Positions 48,090 through 60,175 of a stretch of DNA of 64,000 bases are shown in pieces. Each line of letters starts with the position of its first letter. Position 1 is the first letter of the stretch. A program made the position numbers and the translations under genes. The stretch lies in NCBI RefSeq assembly GCF_019925205.1, contig NC_083566.1, positions 8,742,001 through 8,806,000 on the forward strand, in the 5' to 3' direction. The notes below the pieces were generated by a model. That model was not told the DNA's origin, ran no database searches, and saw only the letters and a list, made by a program, of their open reading frames with translations. This DNA comes from Metopolophium dirhodum. Lineage: Eukaryota > Arthropoda > Insecta > Hemiptera > Aphididae.

Positions 48090-49092
48090 TATTAAGATCT
48101 GTTTTTAAGATTCAATTTGATGATTCCTATAACTATTAAATGGTAACAAATATTTCATCAAGTATACTTCTTTAATACTTTTTGAAACTATTTAATAAAA
48201 GGTTTAATTTGTAGATAAATATAAATACTATGTAGGTATGTTTTTTTATATTATTATAATTTATTGTTTTAAATTATTTTTAGTAAACACGATTCATGTG
48301 TGAAGATTGCTTCAAATCAGTATTGAATAGAAAATGTTATATCATATTTCATGTCTTATTTTTATGAATAATTACTTGTCAGAAAAATGCATGTTAAATA
48401 ACTATATTATATTTAAGTTTGTGCTTTAATAAATTGACCACTTTTTTGTATATGTATATGAAAATAAATTCTTGTTATGGCTGAAAAATAAAGAAGCTGT
48501 AATGCCACACAAAAATATTTATTTACCAATACATTTAGAAACTTGAGCAAGTGGCTTATTTGTTTAAAATTGTATGGTTATAAAATATATTATATTAATA
48601 ATATTGCGACTATAGGGCATAGGCTATGTGTAGCAAAATTATTGTTTTATTTTTAATAGGAGTATAGTTATGATTGAAACTTGAATGTAAGACTAATAAT
48701 TACGGCAAAAAAATTGTCTGATTGAAGTTATGTTGAGTTTCCAAAAAAAATACTTGTACGGTAAACGGAATAAAAATCCCCAAAATAAAGTATGTCTTCT
48801 AATATTTTGACAATAATGTATAAGATATATATGAACTTCAAAGGTTACCCGTTGACTTGTATTGTGTACTTATTGATAACAATATTAACAAAATTAAATT
48901 ACATTTATACAATATTGTAATATAAAACAAAACATTGTTGTTAATATAAGAAAATTATAATATTAATATAAAAGTAAGTTTAATTGTATTCAATATTTAT
49001 TTTAAACTTTAAATTTTGAAGGTATATATTATTTAATTTAATTTCTTTTATAGTTGTTGAACCTTTAATCTGTACAATATTTAAATATGCTA
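48090..49092. other. Smad 3' UTR and AT-rich intergenic DNA
   Basis: Two candidate AATAAA signals (48194-48199, 48487-48492) place the Smad transcript end in the first few hundred bases. Beyond that nothing coding or bounded was seen. Confidence 0.45.
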
Positions 49093-49283
49093 CAGTGGAA
49101 CCACAAACTATGTGAAACTATATTGTCTGTGGTGAAACCTCAATTAGGCAAGGGATGACCCTCGGTAGTAATGTGACAGTACTCATGCGGCGTTGTTGGT
49201 TCAAAACTGAAAAAAAAAGATTAGGCAAGGGAACAGTAATTATTTCGACTTAATAAGGTTTTCAACTTATCGAGGTTGCACTA
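49093..49283. mobile_element. pogo-like MITE split by a SINE-like insertion
   Basis: The left end CAGTGGAACC and the inverted right end TAGTGCAACCTCGATAAG form pogo-type termini flanked by TA (49091-49092 and 49284-49285). The interior is interrupted by the SINE-like unit with its 12-bp duplication. Removing the insertion would leave a MITE of about 115 bp. Confidence 0.5.
49155..49219 (+). mobile_element. Ultra-short A-tailed SINE-like insertion, copy 2
   Basis: The body ATGACCCTCGGTAGTAATGT, then CATGCGGCGTTGTTGG and TTCAAAACTG, is followed by an A-run. A perfect 12-bp duplication ATTAGGCAAGGG flanks it (49143-49154 and 49220-49231). It aligns over its whole length with the unit at 38584-38656 (shared AGTAATG, GCGGCGT and GTTnnAAACTGAAAA). 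Confidence 0.7.
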
Positions 49284-50007
49284 TAATATTCATTAAATTA
49301 TAAGTATACCTACCTATACATTTGTAATTAGCATTTAAAAAAATATTTGTTCAATCATTTTCATGTGGTTGTGAGTAATATTGTAGTAATATTAATTTTT
49401 ATTCCACAATTAATTTTTATATAATATTATTTATCAAATATTTGCTACTTACCAATTTTAACAGGTCAGCACTGCATTATATTATTTTGAGACATTTTGT
49501 GGTATATTCTACTCACATAAATAAACATGTTTTTATTATTTATGTCTACTAGACATTAGACAAAATAATATAAATATGTCAATCTGACCCGACATACATA
49601 AAATGCATTTTCAGCTCAAAAATTTGGAATTTTACCATGAAATACAAACTGTTATGAGTTTACCAATTGACCATAGTAATTTATTAAAGAGCTGTGGGTC
49701 ATGAAATTAAATTATGTTTAGGTAATAGATATTTTGGGTATACCAATCAAATAGTGTCAAAGGAATTGTATATTGGTATATTTTTTAAATTTCAAGTTTT
49801 GTTGTTATAACCACTTATATTATTTTGTCTTAAAATTATATAATGCGGTGTTAACCTGTAGTGAGTCTTTAATTGCAATAAGCGATAAGAACCAAATAAT
49901 TAATCATAATTTGATAAAAAAAAATATTTCAGATGAAAGATTTTAGTAGGTAGTTATTTTAAAAATCGAACAAATCAATAATTTACAAAAAAAAATAGAT
50001 TAAGTTT

Positions 50008-50379
50008 AAGAGGATGTCAGCGCACTAATTGTTTTCTCTTACTGACCCATATACGCAACATAGACAAAACGCATTTGCACAGAATCGTTTTTTCTATGGT
50101 TTTAAGAAATCTTAGAGTAAAATCACCCATTACAAAAAAGATACAGAATAAGATTTTTGAGGGAATGACATCAGGGAATAACAAATTTTTTTTTGATATT
50201 TTGAAAGTCGAATAACAATATTGTCACATAACAATAAAATATAAAATCGATATGTCATTCCCTCAAAAATATTATTAACTATCTTTTTTAATGGGTGATT
50301 TTTCTCTAAGATTACTTAAAAACAGAAACAATTATTCTGCATAAGAAAGAGAAAACAAATAGTGCGTTGACATCCTCTT
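50008..50379. mobile_element. Fold-back MITE with about 140-170-bp inverted arms
   Basis: The left arm starts AAGAGGATGTCAGCGCACTA and the inverted right arm starts AAGAGGATGTCAACGCACTA. The arms remain similar through GTTTTCTCTT, AATCTTAGAG, AAAATCACCCATTA and TTTTTGAGGGAATGACAT to a centre near 50200. It has no coding capacity. RNA across it would form a long imperfect hairpin. The superfamily and target duplication are unclear. Confidence 0.65.
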
Positions 50380-50955
50380 GAAGTCTAGCATTTCAACAAA
50401 ATGTCTAAATGTATAAATATAATCATTTTTAAGATGAATGTTTTCTTTTATGACCAATATTGGCTAAGATAAGTGATATAATAGCTTCACTCGTAATCTT
50501 AAATAAGCCAAACCTAACCTTTGACAAACCAATTTTCATTATTTATATTAAATTAAACAATATTATACAAATTGTTATGTAAGTATTTCATAGTAGTATA
50601 CTTTAAAAATAATACTTAAAACTATTTATTGTACGGATTTTTTTTTTATTATTACTAAAATTAATGTATAAACTGTAACATTTATGTTTTAACGTTGTAA
50701 TTCATTTTGTACTTTAAAGTTTAAATTTTTACTAAATAATAATGTTTAAAATGCATATATTTGAACGGAAATCATAAATCTGTACAGAGATCTTTTTCTA
50801 ACAAATATATTTATGCACTAATAGATTATATTAATAAATATCAAAATATTTAAATGTAGTTTCAATTAAAAAAAAACTGTACTTATCAAATAATTATTTT
50901 TAAGATTTTACAATAATGAGTTTATTTTTAAAACAGCATTAATTAATTATCAATT
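50380..50955. other. AT-rich intergenic DNA and RBM7-like 3' UTR
   Basis: The minus-strand polyadenylation signal AATAAA at 50926-50921 lies about 30 nt beyond the stop codon of the RNA-binding protein gene. Nothing else was recognised. Confidence 0.5.
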
Positions 50956-52992
50956 TTATGAATAATAACTATGCCTTGATCGGTCAGAACCCCCTCTATT
51001 ATAACTTCTACCACGATTTTGACCACTTTGTTCATCATACAAATTTCTGTTATCTTTTCTATCTTGACCTTCATTGTTACGTTTGTAGGGATGATATGAA
51101 TTGTGCTGACGACTGCTGGATTCCATATTCTGAGGATTATTGTACTTATGATTCATGGGCCTATTTTTCTCTCGTCTGTAACCGTCATTATAATTATTTG
51201 GAAATTCACTGTCATAATCTTGAAAATCATTATATGATTTATCTTGGTTATAACTTTGATCAGCATAATGATTTTGATGTTTAGTATTTGATTCACTGTA
51301 ACGCTTAGAGTTGAAGTTATTTTTACGAGGTTCTCTGTTTGAGAAACTACTACTGCCATATGTGTTCTGATTTTGTTCTAACCACCGGTTATTAGAATCT
51401 GATTCATAATATTGTTGTCCTAGATCTTCATATCTACTGCTTTTATGACCATACATAGTATCCCTGAGATCTAATAGTGACGTACAACCAGCATTAGCAT
51501 TTGTATCAATATGAAAATTAGAATCTAAGCGACTACGTTTTCTTAACATAGTATCTCTTAGATCACGTACTAGCATATTATCTTTAGCACCATTTTTTTC
51601 ATGTGCAAACGAAGGTTCCTGATTATGGTATGTTCTTTCTTTCCGATTAAATGATGTCTTAACATTATCATGGTGTTTACGATCAGTATTTTGATTATGA
51701 TGCGAATCCCAATCATAATTAAACACTTCCATTGAACCAGAGCTGCTGTTGTGTTCAGACTTTTTATAATGTTTATGACTATGGTTAGATTTATCGGTTG
51801 GATAATGTTCTCCGCTGTTTGCTGAGTTATGATGTTTGGTATGAGGGGCATTATGTCTATATTTAGTCGAATTATCCTTAGATCTACATCTAGTCACATT
51901 ATCTGATCTACGATCATAATTATCTTGATTTTTATATAATTCATGCGTAGGAGGTTCAGGCAGAGTATCTGGAATTATATTTTTCTCATCTAAACTTTGA
52001 TCAATCCATTTACTTTCAGTAGGACTATTGTTTGGTTGACAATTTCGTTCTACTTTAATCAGTTGTTTGAAATAGTCAAGTTGATCGTTAAAAACTGGAT
52101 CTTCAAAGTGTTTAGAGTAATTTTTTGTTATTATCGGCAGCTCATATAGCTCTGTACCTTGAAACAATTTTATACTATCTTCCACAGAACTTGAATATTT
52201 GAATACAACCAAAGCAAAGTTTTCACGTATTTCATGTCCGTCAAACGCAAAATCTACATATTCAATTGGCCCCACCTTCAAAAGGAAGTATGCAGAAAAA
52301 ATTGAATTAATATTTATTTGATAGTAAATATTCTACTGCACAGAAATTTAAATAACATATTGGTTTATAGATAGAAAAATAAATAAAAATCAAAAAGTAA
52401 TATAATATTTAAAATAATATAGAAATATGTACTGGCATATAGTTAGGTTCGACTAAAAATAAGACAACAATTATATACACACTACATTACTTTTGCGGTT
52501 GGAAGTTTGACAATCGACAACAATTTTATTACCTACCAAATATTTAATTTGTAGCTAAAATATTCAACACAAAACATAAATATGATTCTCATCATATAAT
52601 GTACTTATTGTTTTTAATTTTAATTAGAACATAATTAGTTATCATGAGAGATGATAATTAAAATTTAATTTAATAATATGTATGGGGAATTATGTCCCGT
52701 TTCCAACTACAGATGTATTTAATAATAATATCTTATTTTATAATATTCTTATATACATAAACAGTATAATTTTATTTTATTGTTTATCTAACGATCAATA
52801 TGTTTTCAATAAATCTTTATTCAATAAAATATGTATGATCAATCTTAGATTTATTATATGTATTAAAATTACCTGATAAAACAGTTCAGCTATATCTCGG
52901 CTGGACACTTTCGGATGAAGATTACCCACCCAAAGAGTTCTAACCCTTTTTTCGATTTCGTCGTCATTTGTAAACTCATCTCCGGAATCCAT
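50956..52992 (-). CDS. RBM7-like RRM protein with long low-complexity tail
   Basis: Two exons, 52992-52873 and 52275-50956 (597-nt intron, donor CAG|GTAATT, acceptor TTGAAG|GT), give 479 aa. The start is the ATG at 52992. The upstream in-frame GTG is not used. One RRM occupies about residues 15-95, with RNP2 LWVGNL (in VRTLWVGNLHPKV) and RNP1 ENFALVVF. The pattern TLWVGNL...ELFYQVGPIEYVDFA, with no second RRM, resembles RBM7/RBM11. RBM7 is an RNA-binding subunit of the nuclear exosome-targeting (NEXT) complex. The remaining about 380 residues are disordered, rich in N, S, H, Y, R and D, and end RGRSYNRGGSDRSRHSYYS. The human protein is about 266 aa, so the tail is expanded. The RBM7 assignment rests on the RRM pattern. 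Other single-RRM proteins are possible. Confidence 0.8.
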
Positions 52993-54234
52993 CACAAGAC
53001 AAAATTAATGTCTTACACACAATTAAAAACACTACTACAATGAAAAATTTGATTAAATATTGCATTAATTGTGAAATAAAATATTAATTTTAACATTTCA
53101 ATCTTAGATGACTTACGAGTTACGACTATTCAAATAGTAATCAATTGATAATACACGAATCCAGATTCCACAATCTATAAAGTACAAGTATAGTATAAGT
53201 ATCAAGCAACATCATATTTTATTGCACATGCAGTGAACTTACAACTGGTGAAGGGACTTGAATGATCGATGAGTCAATAGAAAATAGATGTTATTTATTT
53301 TAGTTTATAAAACATCTAAATGACATAATAAACCTTATCAGGTACCTATCAGTTGTACTAATAAATAATTAATATGTTTGTCTTTGGCAACGTCATACGA
53401 CATACAGCTTTAGGCTGCACCATCTGGACATATGTCTGGCTTCTAGTTTCTACGTGTCGTTCAAAATTGAAAAGAAGCTGTAATCTGCGTAAAAAATGTA
53501 AGCAGTAAGCACTATAAAAAATTAACGTGGCTCAATATTTTGTGATATCAAAAACAAATAGGAAATATTCGAAATGGGTATAAGGTATAACCAATGGGCA
53601 ATAATTTTGTTTTTAACAGTATAAAATTCTTTAGAAATACAGCTTGGTGGGGGGAGCGGCCCCTATCCCCCCCCGGATCCCAATATTCCATACCATCAGC
53701 CTGTTGTCTACCGAGCCGGTCCATGGTACTCCATAAAAAATATGGACACCCAATAACCCCATCCATGTTGTTTTTATTATTTATGCTGGTTCTCACGGGG
53801 TGAGATAAGAACTGGTATGTGGTGGAGACACTGTACAAATGTATTTATTTAAAATAGATAAACAACACAAACAATTTATAGATAATATAAATTATAATAT
53901 TATTATTTATTATAATCAAAGATTTATATTATATTATTATTCATTATTTAGTGATTATTTCATATTTTCATTTTCATGTTTTATGTTACAAAATTAATAA
54001 TAAATGGTCCCATTATTGGCCATATTATTATCTCACGAAAAGTATAATGCATTAATGAATTACAAAAAATATTAAATTGACATGATAAATATTAAAGAAT
54101 TAACAGATCTACAAAATTTCTAAATATAAAACAATTTTTAACAAGTAAAATACTAATACATACAATATTAATTTAACTTTAATAACTGTGATCTAGTTTA
54201 ACTTGAATATAACAAAATTTAAAATATATTTAAA
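52993..54234. other. Intergenic DNA with GC-rich transposon debris
   Basis: The segment 53635-53780 is GC-rich with G and C runs and open frames on both strands. It looks like transposon or retrogene debris, not an exon. Around 53405-53480, GTGTCGTTCAAAATTGAAAA flanked by similar AGCTnTAnnCTGC words may be a third, older copy of the ultra-short SINE-like unit. Confidence 0.4.
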
Positions 54235-55813
54235 ATGGCTTCAAAAAAGTCTTTGAATTTAGCAAAAGCGAAAGATGAATTAGTCGATGGTGTATACATC
54301 AGACCATCTAAGAAAAAAGTAACTATTGTTTTATGATCATATATATATATATCAAAAAAAATAAAATTATATTATTTTTATTTTAAAAAGATAATGACAT
54401 CGCAAATTGTCACTAATGATGAGTTAACAAACTTGATTCAAGAACGTTTGGCTAATCGGCGTACTGGTGAACGTACGGAATTTGCTAATCAATTAGCTAG
54501 AAAATTAATTAAAAAGTAAGCAAAGTAATGTTTCATAATTCATATTGTATGCTTTAATTAAAATTATATATTTTTAATTAGGGTATTTGGAGGACTGCTT
54601 TTGTATTCTTTAAACAACCATGTAATATAGAACATTTTGGTTATTGGGAGCATATCCGCTTAATATATTGTGCTGTGTGTTGATTGTTAGGTCACTGACT
54701 ATAATTCTGCATGATTATTTTATGTTAACCTTCTATTGCATTATTCACACAATTCGATTTATTAGTGCCTAATGGTAGTTGATGTGTTTCGACATTTAAT
54801 TTATTAAAGTAGAGTTTAAGAGTTTAATGGGCAACAAAATGGAAATATATGTGTTAATATGATAAATATTAAAATAGATACATTTATATTATTATTTATA
54901 GATATGTAAATAGAGTATAATATATTGGTTGCCTTGATAACTAACAGACATCTTAATTTGTTAATCAACCAACTATGTTTTGTGGGAATAATATTACTAC
55001 AAGCTTACTGTTTAAATATGTAAAATAAAAGAATCATCAGACATATAAACAGAGACTTGAGCATTACATTCAGATTGTAATTATATGATATTATTAAATT
55101 GGATAGGTACTAAGTAGTACTATAAAAAAACTATATATTTTAATAAGTTATATCTAATATATCTAATATTCTAATTTTCTTAAATTTGTTTAGATTACAT
55201 GATCAAGATGTAAAGCTTCGAAAAACTAATGGTAAAAAAAGAGGTGGATTGGTTACTCAAATTATAGATGAAAAAAGTATGTACTAATTTAAAAATTACA
55301 TTAATAATGAATAATATATAACAAATTACAAGTAATATCATTAGAATTTATATGTTTTTATCTAATAATATAATTTTATTTTAAAACATTAGGTGGTCAC
55401 TTAAATATGAAAAAAGTTAAAAAAGAAGTTCTTCCTGGATCTGATTTAATTGATGATTTTGTTGCAGATAATACTCCACCTCCTGTAATGCAAAAAAAAT
55501 TTGTATATGTTTAAGTAAAACAAAATTGGTTATTATACCAAACATCTAATTACAAATTTTTAATCGTTTTAGAAGAAGCGTGATCCACCAAAGATGACTT
55601 GTAAAGAAATGGCGATGACAATTATAAATTGCAAAAAAGTGTTGGAAGACAAAACAGCATTAGATAAAAAAGTTGCTAATAAGTTTACGTGTGCACTCAA
55701 GTCAAGATTAGCTTATAAGTGAGTTATAATATAAAATTAATTTTAAAAATGTACAATCCTCATGTTATTATTTTTTCAGATTAAAAAAAAAACCAAATAC
55801 TTCAAGTAAATAA
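54235..55813 (+). CDS. Lysine-rich protein of unknown function
   Basis: Six small exons join in phase: 54235-54318, 54391-54515, 55194-55276, 55393-55502, 55573-55718 and 55780-55813, giving 193 aa with about one residue in five lysine. Order: MASKKSLNLAKAKDELVDG; ELTNLIQERLANRRTGERTE with FANQLARKLIKKLHDQ (probably helical); KKRGGLVTQIIDEKSGG; a basic stretch KKVKKEVLPG; an acidic DLIDDFVAD; and a C-terminal helical, basic part (TIINCKKVLEDKTALDKKVA) ending KLKKKPNTSSK. No signal peptide or membrane segment. I do not recognise the family. Consistent phase and GT/AG sites at all five introns argue that it is real. If the first intron is retained, the reading ends nine codons later. A nuclear or nucleic-acid-associated role is only a guess from charge. 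Confidence 0.6.
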
Positions 55814-56964
55814 TTTATTATATTGTTTTTATATGCCTGTCTTATTGTTTAATCTGTTCATAAAGTTGTATACATTGAGATTTAGGAATATTTATTTGCA
55901 TGTAAATTTATTAGTGATAGGCAACGATATAATTTTGTGTATTGATATCGTTCTGATTTTTCCGTTATTTATCACAATATCGTATCTAAAATATAGAAAA
56001 TACAAATTTTAAATTTTACCTACTTAGTACTTATTAAAATCAATAGTTAAAAATATAAATATTGAATAAAAAATGTTGCTTTACCTAGTTAATTGAAGAT
56101 AAGAAAAAATAACTAGTTCCTGATATATAAAACAATATCGATATCGAAAATTTGTCACGATATCGATATTATTGTATCGAAATATTGTTGCCCATCACTA
56201 AAATGTATTATAAAATGGCAACCATTGTCCACCATTAAGGTTGTTACAATACTGTAAACGTAAACAACCCCTAGAAATTAAAATTTCCCTGGTTGAGCTT
56301 CTTTGGAGTTGCAAATCATTTTCTAGAAAAGTGTGCATAGGTGAAACTATAGGTCATGCCTTGACCTGACCTAATACTGAATAGATAACATACTGAATAA
56401 ATAGGATTTAAAATTAAAATTAAATATTTATTTTGTAATTAGAATTTTTTCATTTTTATTGTTTGGCCTGTTCTAATAAAATTTTCTAGATTCTCTTATG
56501 AAAGCGTGAGTTTTATTTAACATACCAAATTTGATACTGATTTTAGTTACCCAATTACAACACTGCTCTAAGGTAAAAATGATAGTGGGTGTAGGAAAAT
56601 CATTAGTTTACTAAGAAGTGTATATATATTTTTAATTATATCGTAACTAAATATCAAATAATTTTCAACAATATTATTATTATCATTATAATCTAACTAC
56701 ACTTTATTTACTACATTTAGTAATTAATACTGATTTGTATGTACGTTTTATTTTTTTTTGGTAAAATCAAATTGATTAATTTTTAATTTTTAAATTCGTT
56801 CCTTATGAGTTATGACCATAATTACTATATTAATTAATGTATAAATTACCAACTTGTGAATTTATTTATTTAAATTATTTTTTCAATAATATTGCATACA
56901 AATTAATAGTAGAAGAAAAAAATATTTTGTAACTGTATAATATAGTATGTAAATAATAAATATA
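55814..56964. other. AT-rich intergenic DNA
   Basis: Around 55920-56200, TATCGATATC-like words repeat near two TTAGTGATAGGCAAC / TTGCCCATCACTAA inverted ends (about 55910-55925 and 56187-56201). This suggests another decayed TIR element. No exon was seen. Confidence 0.4.
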
Positions 56965-57124
56965 CAGTAAAACTTTGATAAGACAAAAACCCCAGTAATA
57001 CGGTAATTTTCTTTGGGTCCCGATTCAAATACATAATCAATGTGAACCCTGTCAAGTTGGAAACTCCGTTAAGACGGAAAAATCGGACGATCCCAAGGGA
57101 TTCCGACTTATCAAAGTTTTAATG
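56965..57124. mobile_element. pogo-like MITE with TA target duplication
   Basis: The left end CAGTAAAACTTTGATAAG and inverted right end CATTAAAACTTTGATAAG match at 17 of 18 positions. TA duplications lie at 56963-56964 and 57125-57126. The 160-bp body has no coding capacity. It is the best preserved of the four pogo-like MITEs in the window. Confidence 0.65.
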
Positions 57125-59149
57125 TATATATATATATATTTTTTTTTTAATTAGGTTAATATTTATATTTCCAATTTTTTGTGTTCAAAAATAAATAATA
57201 TTTTGTGTATTTAACATTATAAAATAAGTTTTTTAATAGTTTAGACTGAATTATTTATTACTATTATTATTATTATTATTACTTTCAAATAAACCCCTAA
57301 CCTGACAATTGGTCACACAAGACCCACCCATCCATATTTAAGGTGTTCCCTGAGCAACAGTGGCCTATATTACAGGCCACTGATTCACTTCACTGTGTAG
57401 TATGTCTGCCTTTTATTATTTAAAAACTGGGTACAATCTATACAAGTTACATTTTTAGGATATATTATTGTTGTGAACCAGAAATATAATAGGCTATAGC
57501 CCCCTATATAAATTCATTACTCTACAGTGTAGAGTCTAAACCTATGCATATTGCTTTATTCTACCTTAGACAACCATAGAATTGTAATTTTTATGTATAT
57601 ATTATTGTAGTATTAATGTAGAAATATATTTTAGGCTTTAGTAAATAACAATTACTCAGTCCAGTGAAGCTAAAATGCGCTGAAGTGAAACTAATATTTG
57701 TGCAAATATGTGTAAAATATTAAATTTGTATAGCTAATGCTTGAAAATGTAATACAACACCTTTCATACAACTATTATAGTTATGTATAATACTTAATAC
57801 ATAATACTTGTATAACACAAGTAGTAAATAGTTTACCAAAAAATAACTGATAATTTTACAAAAATTGGGTTGCAAATACAATGTTTTTGCAAGAATGAAT
57901 TCCATCTACCTTATAAGTAATTTGTAGGTACCCTATTATTAATTAGGTACCTATTGGCTATACCTAATCCGGTAAGACATATGTGAATTTACATCCTTGC
58001 TTACTAGTTGACGACCGTTGTAACTTGATAAATATTTTTTAAAAAAGTAATAATACTGGTAAATGGTAATGTGGTGGGGGGGATGGGACTTACTGTTGAA
58101 AGTGATAATAAGTATTAAGCAAAATTCCAAGTTATCAAGTGTGGTATCAAATATGAAATAAGTACCTATATAAATTTAAAATGTATATTATGTTATGGGC
58201 AATGTGTTCCTGCCCGGGCAATATGAACCACGATTTTTTTTATTAACCAACTAATATTATTTTTATTTTCATTATAAATTAAAATTTTAATATTACCTAT
58301 TGACTAGTTAAAATAATTTATAGTATTATTTATTTTTTTTACCTATTTATAATATTTTTTTAAAAAACAATGATTATTAATTTTATTATCATATTACGAA
58401 TACTTACTTTAAAACAATTATAATAATAAAAATTAAAGTAAGTATTTCTAAATCTTCACAAGCGTTTGTTGTTTTTGAGGACGATGATGATGCTGAAGCC
58501 CGCAGCTAATTCATAGTGTAGCAATAACATTTAAAACATGTTTACCCGCGGCGATAGTTATCTTAGTTCATGATGAGACAAATTATCTAAGAAATGTTCA
58601 TTCGTTTCCATCATCGAACACGGCACACGCATCATGGATCATGAAGCTATTTAGTATTTACTATTTATATGGCCAATGCCCAATGGGTGTTATTAGAATT
58701 ATATAGCAAGGTTCGGATTTTAAGGCAAAAGCCTTTTTTTTAATAATAATAATAAATAAATAATTTTTATATAAAAATGCGTGTCATTTAATATGTAAGA
58801 TGATGAACGTATTTTTTTTTTGCGTTTTTTATTGATAATTGCATTTTTCTCTTTTTCTCTTTTAAAGGCCTTTATTGTTTTAATTTTCAATTGATTTAAT
58901 AGTTTTATATACCACATGGGTACGTATAAACGGTACAGATCGATAAGATTTTCTGAAGACCGGGCATTGTCGGCTGTTAATTATTTTTGACGAGTTTTAT
59001 TATCGACGATATTTACCAATATCACTAAATACTTTATCGAGTATTTGGTATGACCAGTTAATTTAACGTTTATAAAAGTAACCATACCTATAAAATATGT
59101 TCATAATGCGTATAAACTTACTATAAATTCAAAATTATTCGTCAGTCCC
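57125..59149. other. AT-rich intergenic DNA
   Basis: It contains an ATT microsatellite at about 57257-57281 and a 25-bp near-palindrome centred on AGTGGCCT...AGGCCACT (57358-57382). A short frame at 58452-58510 reads SSQAFVVFEDDDDAEARS before a stop, which could be a retrocopied exon fragment, but I cannot support a gene. Confidence 0.4.
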
Positions 59150-60175
59150 CCCCAATTAAATTTTCTATATACACATTATCTTAATAAAATAAATGTTGTC
59201 AAAATTTGAACTTTAAATGCTTATAAAAAAAAATTGTGCATATGTATTTTTAATATTTTTCAACTGCTATTAGAACGATATATCAGGAGCCTTATATTAA
59301 ATTTTCACGCTTTTTTACCCAACAAATAAAAATGTATTGATATTTATAGAAAAAAAAACTAAAAAAATTGAAAACTGACAACGTCCGTAAACAGCTCAAA
59401 AAGAGTCAAAATATTTTCAACATTTTATGGTGTATAGAAAATGCTAATATAAACATTCATTGAAATTTTCAAGTATCTACAGTCATTCGTTTTTTAATTA
59501 CAATAAAATAAGAAAATTGTTACATGAGAAATCGAGTAAATATCAAATGTTGTAAAAATATAAATTTCAGACGCTCATAAAAATTTAATTTAAGTTTCTT
59601 CTAGACATTTTTTTTTTGATAAAGGTAGACAAACTTATGAGTAATCTTATATTACATTTTCAAATCTTAGATTTAAAAAGAAAAATTTTTATGAATTCTC
59701 AACTCAAAATAATTTGCTATTTTTCGTGATTTTTCCGTATTTTGTCAAAATTTGAACTTTAAATGCTTATAAATAAAAACTGTGACTAAGGATTTTTAAT
59801 TTTTTTCATCTGCCTTTGAAACAATAACCTAGGAGCCTTCTATTAAATTTTCAAGCTTTTCTACTCAACAGATAAAATTTTATTGATATTTATAGAAAAA
59901 AAAACTAAAAAAATTTAAAACTGACAATGGCCGTAAACAGCTCAAAAAGAGTCAAAATATTTTGTAAATTTTATGGTGTATAGAAAATGCTAATATAAAC
60001 ATTCAGTCAAAATTTCATGTCCCTACGGTCATTTGTTTTAGAGTTACACTAAAAACCAAAATCGTTTTTCCCGTTTTTCCTTAATTTTTCTTTTGTTTAT
60101 AAAAAAAAAACACACACATCATTGTAAAATTAATACATTCATCGCTTCGCTCAGAATCTAAAAGTTTAAATTATT
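59150..60175 (-). repeat. Dispersed repeat family A, copy 6 (inverted)
   Basis: The complement carries the AGATTCTGAGCGAAGCGATG end (about 60163), ACGGTCATTTGTTTTAGAGT on the plus strand, and two copies of the TTTACGGAC/AAGGCTCC module (about 59220-59440 and 59800-60000). The doubled module matches the layout of 38985-40700. Confidence 0.65.

Noticed and set aside
50958..51284. 108-codon plus-strand frame
   Set aside because: Antisense shadow of the low-complexity tail of the RBM7-like gene.
53594..53838. Overlapping frames in a GC-rich patch, one with a hydrophobic end
   Set aside because: Open on both strands with C/G runs. It looks like transposon debris, without splice or homology support.
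57358..57382. 25-bp near-palindrome AGTGGCCT...AGGCCACT
   Set aside because: Isolated hairpin without promoter, array or element boundaries. It is recorded in the intergenic entry only.
58452..58510. Short frame SSQAFVVFEDDDDAEARS
   Set aside because: Too short to assign. No flanking exon with matching phase was found.
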